A stretch of DNA of 64,000 nucleotides from Annulohypoxylon bovei var. microspora (lineage: Eukaryota > Ascomycota > Sordariomycetes > Xylariales > Hypoxylaceae). The notes beneath the pieces are model-generated. The model made no database searches, was not told the origin of the DNA, and worked only from the letters and a program-made list of their open reading frames with translations. This document shows positions 22,184 to 33,957 of the stretch, piece by piece; position 1 is the stretch's first letter; every line of letters begins with the position of its first letter. The position numbers and the translations under genes were made by a program. The DNA lies in the NCBI GenBank assembly GCA_022836615.1, contig MU405271.1:62001-126000 (forward strand), written 5' to 3'.

Positions 22184-23246
22184 TCAACTGTTAGAATCAT
22201 GTTCTCGCTCGATGATATCGCTACGGCCTAGAGAATGTGTCCCGTCGTTTAATACCATGGCTTCTCGATGTCTTCTGCGTAAGCGCTGCTCCTCGGCACT
22301 CTGGTCGTTTACGCGGGGAACAAGTTCGGACCTCGATGCCCCGTCGCGTTCGTCTTCGTTTATACATATTTCCAGCACAACCTTGATGTCGGATCTGTCC
22401 CGTCTCTTTCTCTTCTTAGTACTCAGTTTCGCCTTGTACAACGCTTTTCGCCCTATTTGCGCCGTAGTAAGGTGGAAGCAAATGTCACTAAGTCGATTCT
22501 TCCTTCGTTCCGAGTATATCGAGAAATTGTTTTGCCTTTCTTCGTCACCATCTCCCCACGGCTGTTTCGCTAGCCACTTCTCAACAAATCCGGCTTCAAC
22601 CAGTCTCTGGACGCCGTACCGGTTGACTAGCTGGGAAACTAGCATGAGACAGCGCCGCTCGCCGATGTCTCGAAGGTAGTATTCGTCATACAACGGATCG
22701 TCAAGCTTCTCATGTTCTACGTCGCCAAGGCATAATTCGAGTGATCTAACGAGGGCACTGTAGGCTTTCGGGGTATTGAGTGCGGTCAACGGCTCCTGGA
22801 ATGTATCCTCTGCATAGTTGGTTAGCTAACTACTAATCGCGATATTAGAGTAACTGGTCTTAATACATACTATCTTCCATAGCAAATGTGAGCGCTCTCA
22901 AAGCCTCCATACGTTCCTCATAGTCCTCGCGAGTGATCCCCCATAGAAGGTGGTAGATGGCTGAGCTATCGTTAACAGCGCGCCCAGCAATAATCTTCAA
23001 GGCCGTGTCTCGTATCGCAAAGTTATAGTGGCCAAGTAAACTCTCGAGGGTTTTCGACTTTAACGAGTCTTCTGTCTCCTGGGTGATGTACTGGGTCTTT
23101 GGTGGCGTCGGTTTAATTTCAGCCTCATCTCGGTAGTATTCGAGGATCGTTCGCATACCGAAGAGGAAGCCGACCGTACTCAGGCCGAGACTAACGGCAA
23201 TGAGCCGGTCATCTTTGAGGAAGGAATAGAATCCCATTTTTTGCAC
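22184..23246 (-). CDS. Unknown conserved-looking fungal protein with N-terminal membrane segment
   Basis: I do not recognise the family by name. Exons 23246-22871 and 22809-22184 (intron with GTATGT donor and TGCAG acceptor) give 333 residues. Seen: an initial MQKMGFYSFLKDDR, then a hydrophobic stretch (about 15-32, LIAVSLGLSTVGFLFGM) likely to span a membrane. An alpha-helical, armadillo-like body follows (LESLLGHYNFAIRDTALKIIAGRAV, REDYEERMEALRALTFAMED), then YSALVRSLELCLGD, and a basic Lys/Arg-rich C-terminal part (KKRKRRDRSD). The start could also be the Met at residue 4. It is divergent from NOP14 with a 400-base shared promoter. Location in an organelle membrane is inference from the hydrophobic segment. 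Confidence 0.7.
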
Positions 23247-23646
23247 ATTATCAAATATCCATAACAGTAATGAGCAAACATGAATGGTAGTACTAATAGA
23301 AATTTCCCAGTGCCTCTTAGGTAGGTACTTATATATAAGAAGTGTGGGTAGGTGGTAGTATTTAACGTGATGGTGGCGCGCAGAGCTCGATCTTAGAAGT
23401 CTAAATGGGAATACTGGTTATCGATAGCTGTGTTACCCCAGTTCCAAGTTCCTTGCCTGCAGGTGCTCAGACCAAGCAACCTTGAACTTCGTAGTGGGGC
23501 GATAAGATAAGAATCCTGGTCGCAACAGAAAAAAAGTTCGAGATCTAGAAATTGATTTCTTTGCAAGTTTGCATCCACTCGGTCTATACTTAGGTATTTC
23601 AACCCCTCTACGAAACTTCACGCCTCCTGCTCTTGGTATTTTTATA
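23247..23646. promoter_or_regulatory. Shared divergent promoter, unknown membrane gene / NOP14
   Basis: A 400-base spacer between two divergently oriented starts; both promoters must lie here. No specific binding motif was identified. Confidence 0.5.
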
Positions 23647-26415
23647 ATGCCGGGTTCTCAGCTTAAGAGGCTGAAAGCCTCTCTTAGAGAAAAGGGTGTT
23701 ATAGGCCCGCAGCTGTCTAAAAAGCAGAAAAAGAGAAATGCGCAGGATGGGAAGACGAATAACAATCGGAGATTTCAAAAGGCTGCAGAGTTGGAGGGTA
23801 TCCGAGAAAAGTTCAATCCTTTTGATTTAAAGCACAATGTCCGCGGTCCCAAGTTTCAAGTCACCAGCAACCGACCAGAAATCAGCAATGCTAGCAAAGG
23901 AAAACCAAGCGAGGCAAAGTCTCTGGGCGAGGAAAGGGTAGGTTTTCCTATCGAGGTGTTGCGCACATATCTTACTAACAATCCTGATTAGCGACGTCAA
24001 ACTCTTCTCGTGGAACTCAACCGGCGCCATAAAGTAGGCGGTATACTCGATCGACGATTTGGAGAGAATGACCCGTTCATGACACCCGAAGAGAAGATGC
24101 AAGAAAGATTTGTGAGGGAGAAGCAAACTCATAAGAGCTCTATGTTTGACCTCGAAGACGACGATCCTAGCGAGGGCCTAACACATCTTGGAAAGTCCTT
24201 GTCGCTTGATGGGCCGGGCCTAGTGGATGATTTTGAAGAGGATGATCTTTCAGCCGGATCTGACGCGGCCGCCTCAGACGACGAGCATCGCGGTTCGAAG
24301 CGTATGCGGCCTTTCGACGACGATGCCCAAGATGACGACCAGGGAGAAGGACAGCCAGAACGAAAAAAAACGAAGCAAGAGGTCATGAAGGAAGTCATTG
24401 CAAAGTCAAAATTCTACAAGGCCGAACGACAAGCAGCCAAAGACGCTGACGAGGATCTACGGGAGGAACTTGACATGGAGCTCCCAGATCTCCACGACCT
24501 ACTATTTAACAGGAAGAAGGCGCCTAGCGGCACAGAAAGTAATCCTGCTGAATCCGCTGCTGCCGGCAAGGAAAGGATGGAGCGCGACTACGATATGCGA
24601 CTCAGACAGTTGGCGCAAGACAGGAGAGCGCAACCTACAGATCGATCCAAAACAGACGAGGAGAAAGCTCAAGAAGAGTCTAAGCGGCTAAAAGAACTAG
24701 AGGAGAAGCGACTTAAAAGGATGCGCGGAGAGGAAGTGAGCGATAGCGAGAACGAAGGGGATGCTGCTGATGTCCAGCCAGAAAGCATGCCTGCCAATGG
24801 TCCGGCTTTATTTATGGAAACTGAAGAAGACGACTTCGGGCTAGGGAAAGGAATCAAGACTCGCCCGACAGCAGCAGAACTTGGGTTTGATGATGAAGAC
24901 GATTTTATCATTGAAGATGACTTAATAGCCAGTGATTCAGATCTAGAACCCATCGAGAGCGACGCGTCCTCAAATGAGGAAGAATCAGTCGCCGAAGACG
25001 ATGACGAATTCACGAAAGGAATATTGAATGATGAAGAGACACAAAACCCGGTGTTCAGCAGTCGGCCCATGGGTTCTATTATCTCAACCGATTCTAGGGA
25101 AGATTCAAATGGGCTCCCCTACACTTTCCCTTGTCCAGAGACTCTTGACGAGTTTGTGGAGATAACACAAAGCATTCCCGTAGAACACCTCCCTACGGCA
25201 GTGCAAAGAATTAGGGCGCTATATCATCCGAAACTAAACAGCGACAACAAGTCGAAACTCGCCACATTTGTGGCTATCCTCATTCAGTTTATGGCGCATT
25301 CATCTAACCTTACGAAGCCACCTCCCTTCTCTGTACTTGAGAATATTATCCGGCACATCCATTCCCTTGCGAAGTCCTACCCTGTTGAGACTGCGAATGA
25401 GTTTCGTTCGCAACTCGAGAATTTTAGTCAATCTAGACCACTTTCTCCTAACCTTGGCGACTTGGTGGTTTTGTCTGCGATCGGAACTATATTCCCAACG
25501 TCAGATCATTTCCACCAGGTAGCAACTCCGGCAGGGCTTCTCATCGCGCGAAACCTCGAGAAGGTTCCGAAGAAAATTACAGACTATGCTCAAGGCGCTT
25601 ATCTATCAACTTTAGCTCTACAGTACCAGCAAGTCTCGAAACGCTATATCCCCGAAGTGATGAACTTCTGTCTTAACACAATGTGTGCCCTCGCACCAGA
25701 AAAGGTTACGGGGACCCCAGGGTATTTCCCGGTTCATGATCCTACGCCAGGGACTCGTATCTCCAATGCCCACTCACTCACTATCAGGAAGCTAACTCCT
25801 GCTGAGTGTGTCAAGGACGATATAACTGATGAGGAGGCTATCACAACCAAACTCGCAATACTAGCGATTACTGTTCAAATACTGGACGCAGCGGCAGATC
25901 TTTACAGTGACAAATCTGCCTTCTTCGAAGCATTTGACCCGGCTAAAAAGATACTCGTTCATCTGGCCAGCAAGCCATGCAGAGCCAAACTTCCAGCAAC
26001 ACTAGTTGAACGATTTAACAAACTCCAATCGAAGCTAGACAAGATGCTCAGGCTCGCCGAGGTCACTCGGCGACCCCTCGAGCTTCACCACCACAGGCCA
26101 CTCCCCATCAAGTCGGCTATCCCTAAGTTCGAGGACTCGTTCGATCCCAACAAGCACTACGACCCCGATCGCGACAGAGCAGAGCTAGCAAAGCTAAAGG
26201 CGGAACACAAGAAGGAGCGCAAGGGTGCAATGCGGGAACTGAGGAAGGATGCCAGCTTCATGGCCCGCGAGCAGCTGAGGATGAAGAAGGCCAAGGACGC
26301 CGCGTACGAGAAGAAGTACAAGAGGCTGGTGGCGGAGATACAGGGCGAGGAGGGCAGAGAGTCGAACGCTTACGAGCGCGAGAAGCAGGCGAGGAAGCGG
26401 GCCTCAAAGAGGTAG
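23647..26415 (+). CDS. NOP14: Nucleolar complex protein 14, small-subunit processome component
   Basis: NOP14 acts in the nucleolus in early 18S rRNA processing and 40S assembly, in yeast together with Noc4. Exons 23647-23937 and 23992-26415 encode 904 residues. Seen: a basic start (MPGSQLKRLKASLREKG), NPFDLKHNVRGPKFQV, the junction GEE-R-RRQTLLVELNRRHKVGG, then DRRFGENDPFMTPEEKMQERFVRE, long acidic and Lys/Arg-rich regions (about 150-450), the NOP14 core (LPYTFPCPETLDEFVE...VQRIRALYHPKL) and the conserved C-terminal block with KHYDPDRDRAELAKLKAEHKKERKG. Length and motif order match the family and no defect is visible. The ATG at 23647 is the first Met that gives this N-terminus. Confidence 0.95.
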
Positions 26416-28749
26416 AGTCGTGTGTTTCCATAGACTGGAAATGTATATGAATAGTAGCATATACAAACAGTGGCACTTGTTACAACAATAGAACCCGGGT
26501 GTTTGCTTGCATTTCGGGGGTTTCGAATAATTGGTAAATGTGATAAACGCCGTTGACCCGTTCGACCCCTGTTCGGATAACCCTCAATTTCTTAGCCACA
26601 GCCTCCCTCCCATTAATATGATCTGCCTTCCGTCTAGACTACCTAGGTACTTGGTTAATGAGCTATTTGATTAGCCCCTTTTGCTTACAGAGTTGTGTTG
26701 CTCGAACGTGCCCCCCTCGATCTAATTGGCACACTCGGCTTGTTTCTATCGAAGAACGCGACCTATTCTTTCTATTTATGCCTAAACTGCAACACAGCCT
26801 CAGATGAGCACCACGTAGATTCGGATTCGATTGGAGATCAAGTCGAGCATGTCATTTGTAATTCGGATTAGTGAACATGTCTGATACTTCGGAACTCTTG
26901 TCTGAGGCGGTCTCACACTTGGGGATCTACTACTTTGGATTACTTAGGTTAGGTACATATTTAGGTAGCAACGCGTGAAGATGGATATATTAGTAGTTCT
27001 TTGTTTTATGAACTTAATGTTTAATGAGCCCTATTTTTTAGATTGGCCTGTTTTAGTAGAAATTATTTTATAGTTACATACCTATTTGGAATTTCAAACA
27101 AGTCTCCTTAGCCTTGTTACTGCTGGCGCTTGACTCTCGTCGCGGCTTGCCCGGGATATATTAAGCATAACTAGAGGGAAAGGTAGGATCGAACAGGCTC
27201 TCGTTCGTGTGGGGAGACATAGCAAGGAAGCTAATAGTAGGGCGTGGGGGGTTTTATTAGGAAACGATGGTCAAAGGGGGTTGCCTGGATATCAGGGGGT
27301 AGCTTAGAGAACAATGCCACAGAACAAACATATTACTCATCAACCAGGAGAATCGAGAATCTATGGATGGAGAGAAGGTTACGATATATTAATAGTTCTT
27401 TCTGGATCAACCCTTGTGGGTCTTGCATGATATTCAGTCAAGTACTTCGTAAATTAGCTTATTCCCATATGAGGGACCCAGGTCGGCGTACACCCCCTGA
27501 AGAGTGCCTCTCACTATTAAAATGTAGCAGGCTTAAAGAAAGTCCCCCTAATGGTCTCGAATGTGTCAGCAATCTTGTCATACATGACATATTGCAATAA
27601 AAGCTTCTTTGGTTAACAATATTCTTATTAGGACTGGCTACACGAAAGTTCTGAGTACAGCACGGCAGTGGTCTTTTGGTGATGTCCCCTGTCTACGGTG
27701 CTATTTACTCCATCTACACTAGTCGTTGTCAGTATAGTGCTAAGGTCCGATCTACACGTGTACGACCTATCCAACAACAAGAGAAATAGACTGCTTGGCG
27801 TAATCATGCTACCTAGGTGCTTCATTTCTTAGTTGGGACTCTCTTTGGCTTAGATTCCTCGTGGTGGCCTTAAACGTACGTTTATCACGAGAACCTACAC
27901 AACAGCAAGTAGTACAAGGAAACCTGTAAATTAACAGACTGTGTTCTTTCGTTGTCAGTCTTTGAGTGGCAGAAAGGTTCACCAACCAAAATTGGCATAT
28001 TACACACAACTACGCTTCTAGTTGTCTTTGGCTCAAAGTATTACTTTAGGTATCTAAGGCTACCTAGCATATAGGAATACATGCGGTCTCTTCCCTAGTA
28101 GTTATACTGTACGTGGTTCTATTGTTTAAGACATAGTCTCATCTGAAGACTTTCAAAGCAAACTTAACTACCTACATACCTAGCTAGGTAGGTATACGCA
28201 AAGTGTAGATGTTATAAACAGGGTATCATTGTATGGTCTATCTAATGTGTTATCGTACTCCTCCAATGTAGCAAGAGCCAATCTCTATAATATTTTTTAA
28301 ACGCCCGCGATAAACAGTCCGCAATCTCTTCGGCGCGGGAAATAATGGTCGACGTATCGCGGGTATGCAACATTTAGCCATCCCGTTTCGTCTTTAGCTC
28401 GTTCCCAGAGCTAGAGTGTCTTTCGACCGCGTCTTGGAAGCTGTTACTCTTCAACCCGCCGTCCTAGTGCCCATTTCCTATTCCACGGCTGTGCGCCACA
28501 TCTCAGTGATGACTTCGTATCATAAGGCTAACGCTTTAATTCTTTCTTCTCATCAAGCATTCGTCGTTGGAACATTCTCTTAGAGAGAGAGCAGTGAGAA
28601 GGGATTTAGTGCGCTTAGGTATGTATCTAGGCGTGATACAGTTTGTCCGGTTCGTCAATCGTAGACGTGTCGAAGGTACTTCTCAGTAGGGCTTTGGTTT
28701 GGTTGATTTGTGTTGTCAAGTAGGTAATGCTACTCAACTCGGAAAGAAT
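26416..28749. other. Long intergenic region, no supported gene
   Basis: About 2.3 kb with short unsupported frames only. One copy of TACCTAGGTA lies at 26640-26649 and a related palindrome TACCTAGCTAGGTA at about 28177-28190. The sequence is fairly AT-rich; I see no tRNA or transposon gene. Confidence 0.45.
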
Positions 28750-29797
28750 CTAGTGGTGTCCATGAGGAATAGGTGAACCAGAAGCCTGTCGCATACTCTG
28801 GTATTTGCGGAAATCATTGTTAACAAACTGGGCTGGAACTATATTAGTATTTAGCCAGAATCCTTAAGTTTGAGCTATAATGGCCTACTCACCAGAGGGC
28901 GGAGGTGTTGCTTGACAAGTCGGATATCTGTACTCTAGGCCTTGATGACTGGAGGTGTTATGTGATAAATTTCTTCTCTTTCGTATCCAAGCCAAAACCT
29001 GCTGTTGCTGAACGTGGCTATACCCCGAAAATCTCTCAAGTGCCGTCAACGCATTCTCTTCGAGTGACCCGACCCATAATTGCCTTTGGATTTCATCGTC
29101 ACCGCCAGCTAGGTTAGATGAATTTGCCATGTTCTGATGTTGTGCCGATTGTGGGTGGCGATGCTGTTGCGTAAAATGGCTAACTAGCATAGGGTCTAGT
29201 GGAATAGAAGGCACCGGAGGTGTTGATGGTGTCGACGTTACTGATGGTATAGATTGTATATTGTACGAAGAAGCATCTAGAGAATGGTCTCCAACCTCTG
29301 TGGTCATGTACGATTGCACATAGTCGTTGCTAGTGGGGTAAGTATGACTTGGATGGTCGTAAGAGTTCATCCAACCGTCGTAAGTATCGTGGCCATAACC
29401 TGGAACCGCCGAAGACATTGGCGGACTCACTACCGGCCACGGCGAGGCGACAGGTACGGTAGAAAGTGCGGCCGGAATAGGACTATTTGAGGCTTGTCTA
29501 CTCTGTAATGACCACGACGTAGTGTATCCTTCTGTTTCATCAGATACTGAGCTCATTGAATCTGTTTGTGAATCAGATTTCAGAATCTCGTCGAGCAGTG
29601 CTAACTTTTGTTTGCGCTTCTCTCCTAAGGTGTGGCGTCAGCGAGACTTGATCGTTGGAGTATACTCACGATAGGGTTGTCGGGAATAACTTACGATAGG
29701 CACGAGACGCGATTCGATTTTGTTCTTTGCGAACGTCGCTATTTCTCTTTTTGAGGGTCTTCGTGCGTCCGGAGGCAGTAGAAGTGTTGGAGTTCAT
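28750..29797 (-). CDS. bZIP-type DNA-binding protein with short zipper
   Basis: Three exons: 29797-29695, 29624-28893 and 28832-28750, giving 305 residues. Joining exons 1 and 2 creates the basic region EQNRIASRAYREKRKQKLALL, which carries the NxxSR signature of bZIP factors (N-x2-A-S-R), followed by only a short leucine-containing helix (LALLDEIL) before a Ser/Asp-rich stretch. The body is Ser/Pro/Thr-rich and disordered. A C-terminal helical block, IQRQLWVGSLEENALTALERFSGYSHVQQQQVLAWIRKRR, is followed by the last exon, ending GSPIPHGHH. If exon 2 is read through, the protein stops two residues beyond PPPSG, so exon 3 rests on the GTGAGT donor and the CTAAT-containing intron. Likely a nuclear regulator; its targets are unknown. 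Confidence 0.75.
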
Positions 29798-32700
29798 TTT
29801 GTCCGTGGCGCCAGCAAAAATGCAGCCTTATGAGTGAAGTGGGTGCTACCTTTGTACAAATTTGAAGATTGTAGATGAGTCAGTGTATTAAGTTGCCTGA
29901 GGCGAGCATATAATAGGAATCAGGCGAGTCGTTATATAACATGGCGTTAGGAGATAGGTGATGTAGCAGCTAAGTAGACTAAAGATACGAACAGCCCTAT
30001 CATCTCGCATCTCTTAAAGCTTGTACCACTATTCTAGGTGTAGACTTTAAAACCCGTCTTGAGTCCACAGCTAGGGGTGTTCTCTTATTGGGTGATTGTG
30101 TACCTTTTCCATCGGCGACGATCATGATGTGGACCGCCATCTTTAAGCTTAAGATTTAAGAATGCTACATATGTTGACATGGAATACATGGGACGACAGC
30201 TAACGATCTGGACAGCTAGATACGACCCCATACGCGGAAGCCGATTGGTGAGGATTTTAACGAACGGTTACTTAGATGGCTTGTTGAGTATCGAGCAGCT
30301 GTACTGACTTGGTATAGCGCGAGAATATGGGGGAAGTTGAAAATAGAACACTACTAGCGATAATCATGGTCAGGGGTGCAAAACAAGCCCTATAATTGGC
30401 TACCCTTAGTAATCTCGTTACCAAGCATCTAAGCAAGCGAGGGTTGGCCAATGGAAGGCGACCATGGATCTCTTCTAGATGTCTAATTCGGTACTCCTCA
30501 AAGCTCACCTAAGCACCTACTTATGCACCATGCACATCCTAATGATCTCCCAAAACCTTGGAAGTGCGGGATGTCTCCGTCGTCTAAGCTCCATTTCTAT
30601 ACTGGCCGCCACGGATGACTACGATGGCTTCAAACTCGCCTCGTAGGGCTTTGTTTAATTCCATATTATCCTTGCTGCGGCTCATTAGGAATGACGACAT
30701 CTAAGGGGATTCACTCGACGGTTTCTAGGGGCGTTGTTGTATAGAATATACAATTTTAGCTTGGTAATTTATTATCCGAACAAATAATAGTTAGTGTAGG
30801 TAATTTACATACTCCATACTCCATACTCTAGTATGTATGTACATGCAGGATACACTAAGACGTTCCCTGAAAGGCATCCAAAGGCGGTTTTAAAATTAAA
30901 TAGTATTTGATAAAATGTAATCAAATAGTATGTACATGCCGAGGTATTTCTTAGTATAGGTAAGCGAGTTAATATCAGTATGATGTTTATGTAAGTTTAT
31001 ATTAAGCTTATATAACCGATAGCTAACTCTTAGTAGTTACACTATACAGATGCAGCAACTATAGTAAAGTTTTGTCATTCACATGGAGGCGTAATGAGGT
31101 TTCCGCCAACCTCCTCCCACGATTGATATCTAGCGAACTGTTTACACTGACTAGTACATAACAGCTAACCTAGTAAAGCAGGTATTGACTTTAGTCGATA
31201 CACCGTCTGTATGTAGGTATTAATAGCTGAACATAGGTATCCAGCCAGTCCAGCCCGTCAGGGGTAATGGCCCACTTACACCCGTTCGCGATTCCGCGAT
31301 TCCACTAGGATTCCTCAGCTCTCAGCCTTACTTTTATTCTTCCTCCTGGATTCTTTAGATTCTCTACTAGCTTGAATCGATAAACTTTGCTGTCTCTACT
31401 TCTCGCACTCGGAGACCATGAAAATTGACGTTGATGTTGATCTTCAAAAGAGCGAATGAATATCTACTAGGTATGGTGAAGATTTGCACATGTACATAGG
31501 TACTCTTGATTACATGTGCTGCATGTGTAAGTGCTAGGCGATGGGTTCACTTTTAGGTAGCAGTGGTGGAGATTGATTCCATGAGTTGTTCTTTTGCTTT
31601 CCCTTATGTAATTTGGTACTGTGCTAGTAGGTACGGTACTAGGTCCAAAAAACACTAGCGGACTTAAGTAAGAATCGCTTTTGCGGCTGACACTTAAAAA
31701 CAATGATAGGTTGATTCTGATTGGTCAATACTTTTACGATAAGAAAGTTGGTTAATTTTAAATCTTGTTTTCGTATTTAGATAAATACTTTATTATGTAG
31801 TAGTTTAAATCTATTCAGTTCTTTTGAATAATATATCTACATAATTAGATATATATCACGCAAGGTCGGTTTTATTTCATGAGCAATCCAATTTGTTTCC
31901 GCTAATAACGGGAGAAAAACGGGTTAAGAAAATGAGTAAGAAAATAATCTCCCGGCATACGTCAGATCCCATTCAATCTATAACATCCTAGCTAAATAAA
32001 TCGGTGTATACATACCTATTTACCGACAATACATACGCGAAAATAGAACTGACTTGTCGAAGATAAATAAGCAGGCGGCGGCAAATTTCTTTTCGCTTTT
32101 TCTTCGTCGAGTATATTTGAAATTATTAAGAAACGACAACAGCCTAAAATCTAGATAACTTTTTCTTAATATTATTCCGAGGTTATTCGAACGAAACAAT
32201 CGCGACTCAGGCTATAGCAACACCGGAATCGAACTTGTCCTCTTTGCGCCACTAAGATCATGTCGCCTTGAAAGCTCATGGCGTTGCAGATGACGATGCG
32301 GTGAAGAAAACCATGTTGACCTTAAAGACGATTGGCGTTTAGGCACCTACTTACATACCTAAGGCTTTAATGAATGATGTCAAGCACGATGCCTAATGAA
32401 GATAAGGCTGTAGAATGACGACTACACAAGAAGTCTTCTCAAGAGAAGACCTCCCGCCTCTTAGAAATCTTAAGAGTCTTAGGAATCTGCCCCCGGAGCG
32501 GCCGAGGTCCGTGGTGTGTCAAGCCTCAACCCCGCCCTTTAGCATACACATGTATTTCGAGTCCGTCCGTATTATTATTTTTAAGCTAGAAAAAAAAAGT
32601 CAGTCTATGTATGCATTGCTTACCTACATATATGGGAGTATTAAATCTTTTATCCAAAAATTTCAATGGTTTAAGAAAGCCTTATGTTACAATATGAGTG

Positions 32701-33411
32701 CAAATCAAATTGCCGACCAATCCGTTTTCGATAATTTGAGGCATGAATTGAACATTACCTAGAACATTGAATATTAGAAGCCTGCATTGCATGTACATAC
32801 ATACCTTCTCGTCATAGGTATGTAGATAGGTACGGGTCCGTACTTACCTACAATGTAGATGTGCTAATACTATGTGCTGCAGTACTGATCAGAATGCGGT
32901 CCATGTGTTAATATGGATACCTAGTGACTTCCTCCACATTGCATGCAGCAGAAGGTCAAATTGGATGCCGAAAAGAGCAAAGAAGGAGGCAGGGGTAAAA
33001 GTACTTCAAAGTATATTTGAGGCTGAGTTACAAGATTTATCACCCAATTCACCCAGGAAACTCCGCATTCTAGCCTCAAAACTACCAACCAAGTACTTCA
33101 AAGTCGAAGCCACGATTCTATTAGATTCTACGGCGGAATAGTGGCACACTAAGAAAATATCAGCCTCGAAGTCAACGATTGTTAGTTCTGCGCAGAAAGA
33201 CCGACAAGATTCACATTCATCATATTCACACTCACATTCACATTGTTCGCCTCTTCTGGGGGGTTTAAGTTGCTTGCTAATCGTCAGTAAAAAATATTGA
33301 ATTATCTTCCAATACTTTTTCTTTTTCGCAACTCTTCTACTCCTTTTTATTTATACTTATCAGTCCTTTAGAAAGGAAGGTACGAAGCACCGTTAGTTCC
33401 AGACCAGAGCC

Positions 33412-33473
33412 TTCTCGAATCGGAGGGCGGACTATTTTCAGCAGAGCAGGAACGTAGCCAGAACCTTCCAGCA
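33412..33473 (+). promoter_or_regulatory. Candidate heat-shock elements upstream of Hsp40 gene
   Basis: TTCTCGAA at 33412-33419 (TTCnnGAA) and GAACCTTCCAGCA at 33461-33473 (GAAnnTTCnnG) match the alternating nGAAn pattern bound by heat-shock factor. They lie about 490-550 bases before the start of a Ydj1-type chaperone gene, a class often heat-inducible. Motif match only. Confidence 0.35.
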
Positions 33474-33509
33474 ACTCCAACTAAGGTACCTACATATTAC
33501 AGCGGACAT

Positions 33510-33533
33510 CCACCAATCCACCAATCCACCAAT
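33510..33533 (+). repeat. Three tandem copies of CCACCAAT
   Basis: Three exact 8-base units in the probable promoter or leader of the Hsp40 gene. The unit contains CCAAT, the core of the fungal CCAAT-binding complex site, so it could be regulatory; this is inference. Confidence 0.6.
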
Positions 33534-33645
33534 CTTGTGTATCGTAAACCTGCCAAAGTTAAAGCAGCTACCAGCTAAAGAAATTCACCATTCTATCGTT
33601 GACTTTTTCTTCTGCCACCTTCGTCGTCTACTTAATTCCACCCGG

Positions 33646-33793
33646 TAAGTCCCCGTCAAATTATTATCCCCTCACATTCCTTTTCTACAATTTTCCAGCA
33701 ATCCCACCAAAAAATCCTGCATCGGCCGATTTTCGCAATTGTGGGGCACCATTCTAACGACACTGTTTTTCCCTCTTCCATCACTAATACAAG
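33646..33793 (+). other. Probable 5' UTR intron of Hsp40 gene
   Basis: A GTAAGT donor at about 33645 and a CACTAATACAAG branch-plus-acceptor at about 33782-33793 lie in the untranslated leader of the gene starting at 33958. Splicing is predicted from motifs only. Confidence 0.4.
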
Positions 33794-33957
33794 GCTTCCA
33801 CTCCACATCTGGTTGCCTTGACTACTTATTCTTAAAGTCGCATCACTGACTAATACTGATCAATATTTAAGATCCTGTTTAATTTGGTTGGTGATTCGTT
33901 CACTTTCCGAATACTACACCCTTCGACTATTCCGTCTAATCTACGAATTCGGACAAG

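Larger units (their letters stand above)
29798..33957. other. Long intergenic region including Ydj1-gene promoter
   Basis: About 4.2 kb, AT-rich especially at 30730-31060 and 31730-32200, without a credible gene. Tandem short repeats occur near the right end (33203-33245, CACATTC/CACACTC-type units, and 33510-33533). The last 500 bases appear to be promoter and 5' leader of the Hsp40 gene, probably with a leader intron. Confidence 0.45.

Noticed and set aside
27244..27600. 118-codon plus-strand frame in the NOP14-bZIP spacer
   Set aside because: No recognisable motif, no supporting splice structure, AT-rich surroundings; treated as chance.
32215..32300. Possible tRNA on the minus strand (sequence resembling a T-loop, AGTTCGATTCC)
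   Set aside because: The bases around the T-loop do not pair to a five-base stem, and no matching acceptor or anticodon stem could be found by eye.
32415..32762. 115-codon plus-strand frame in the spacer upstream of YDJ1
   Set aside because: Low-complexity start and no family resemblance; probably chance in AT-rich DNA.
33203..33245. CRISPR-like or satellite array of CACATTC-type units
   Set aside because: Irregular short imperfect repeat without unique spacers; a simple repeat in a promoter, not an array.
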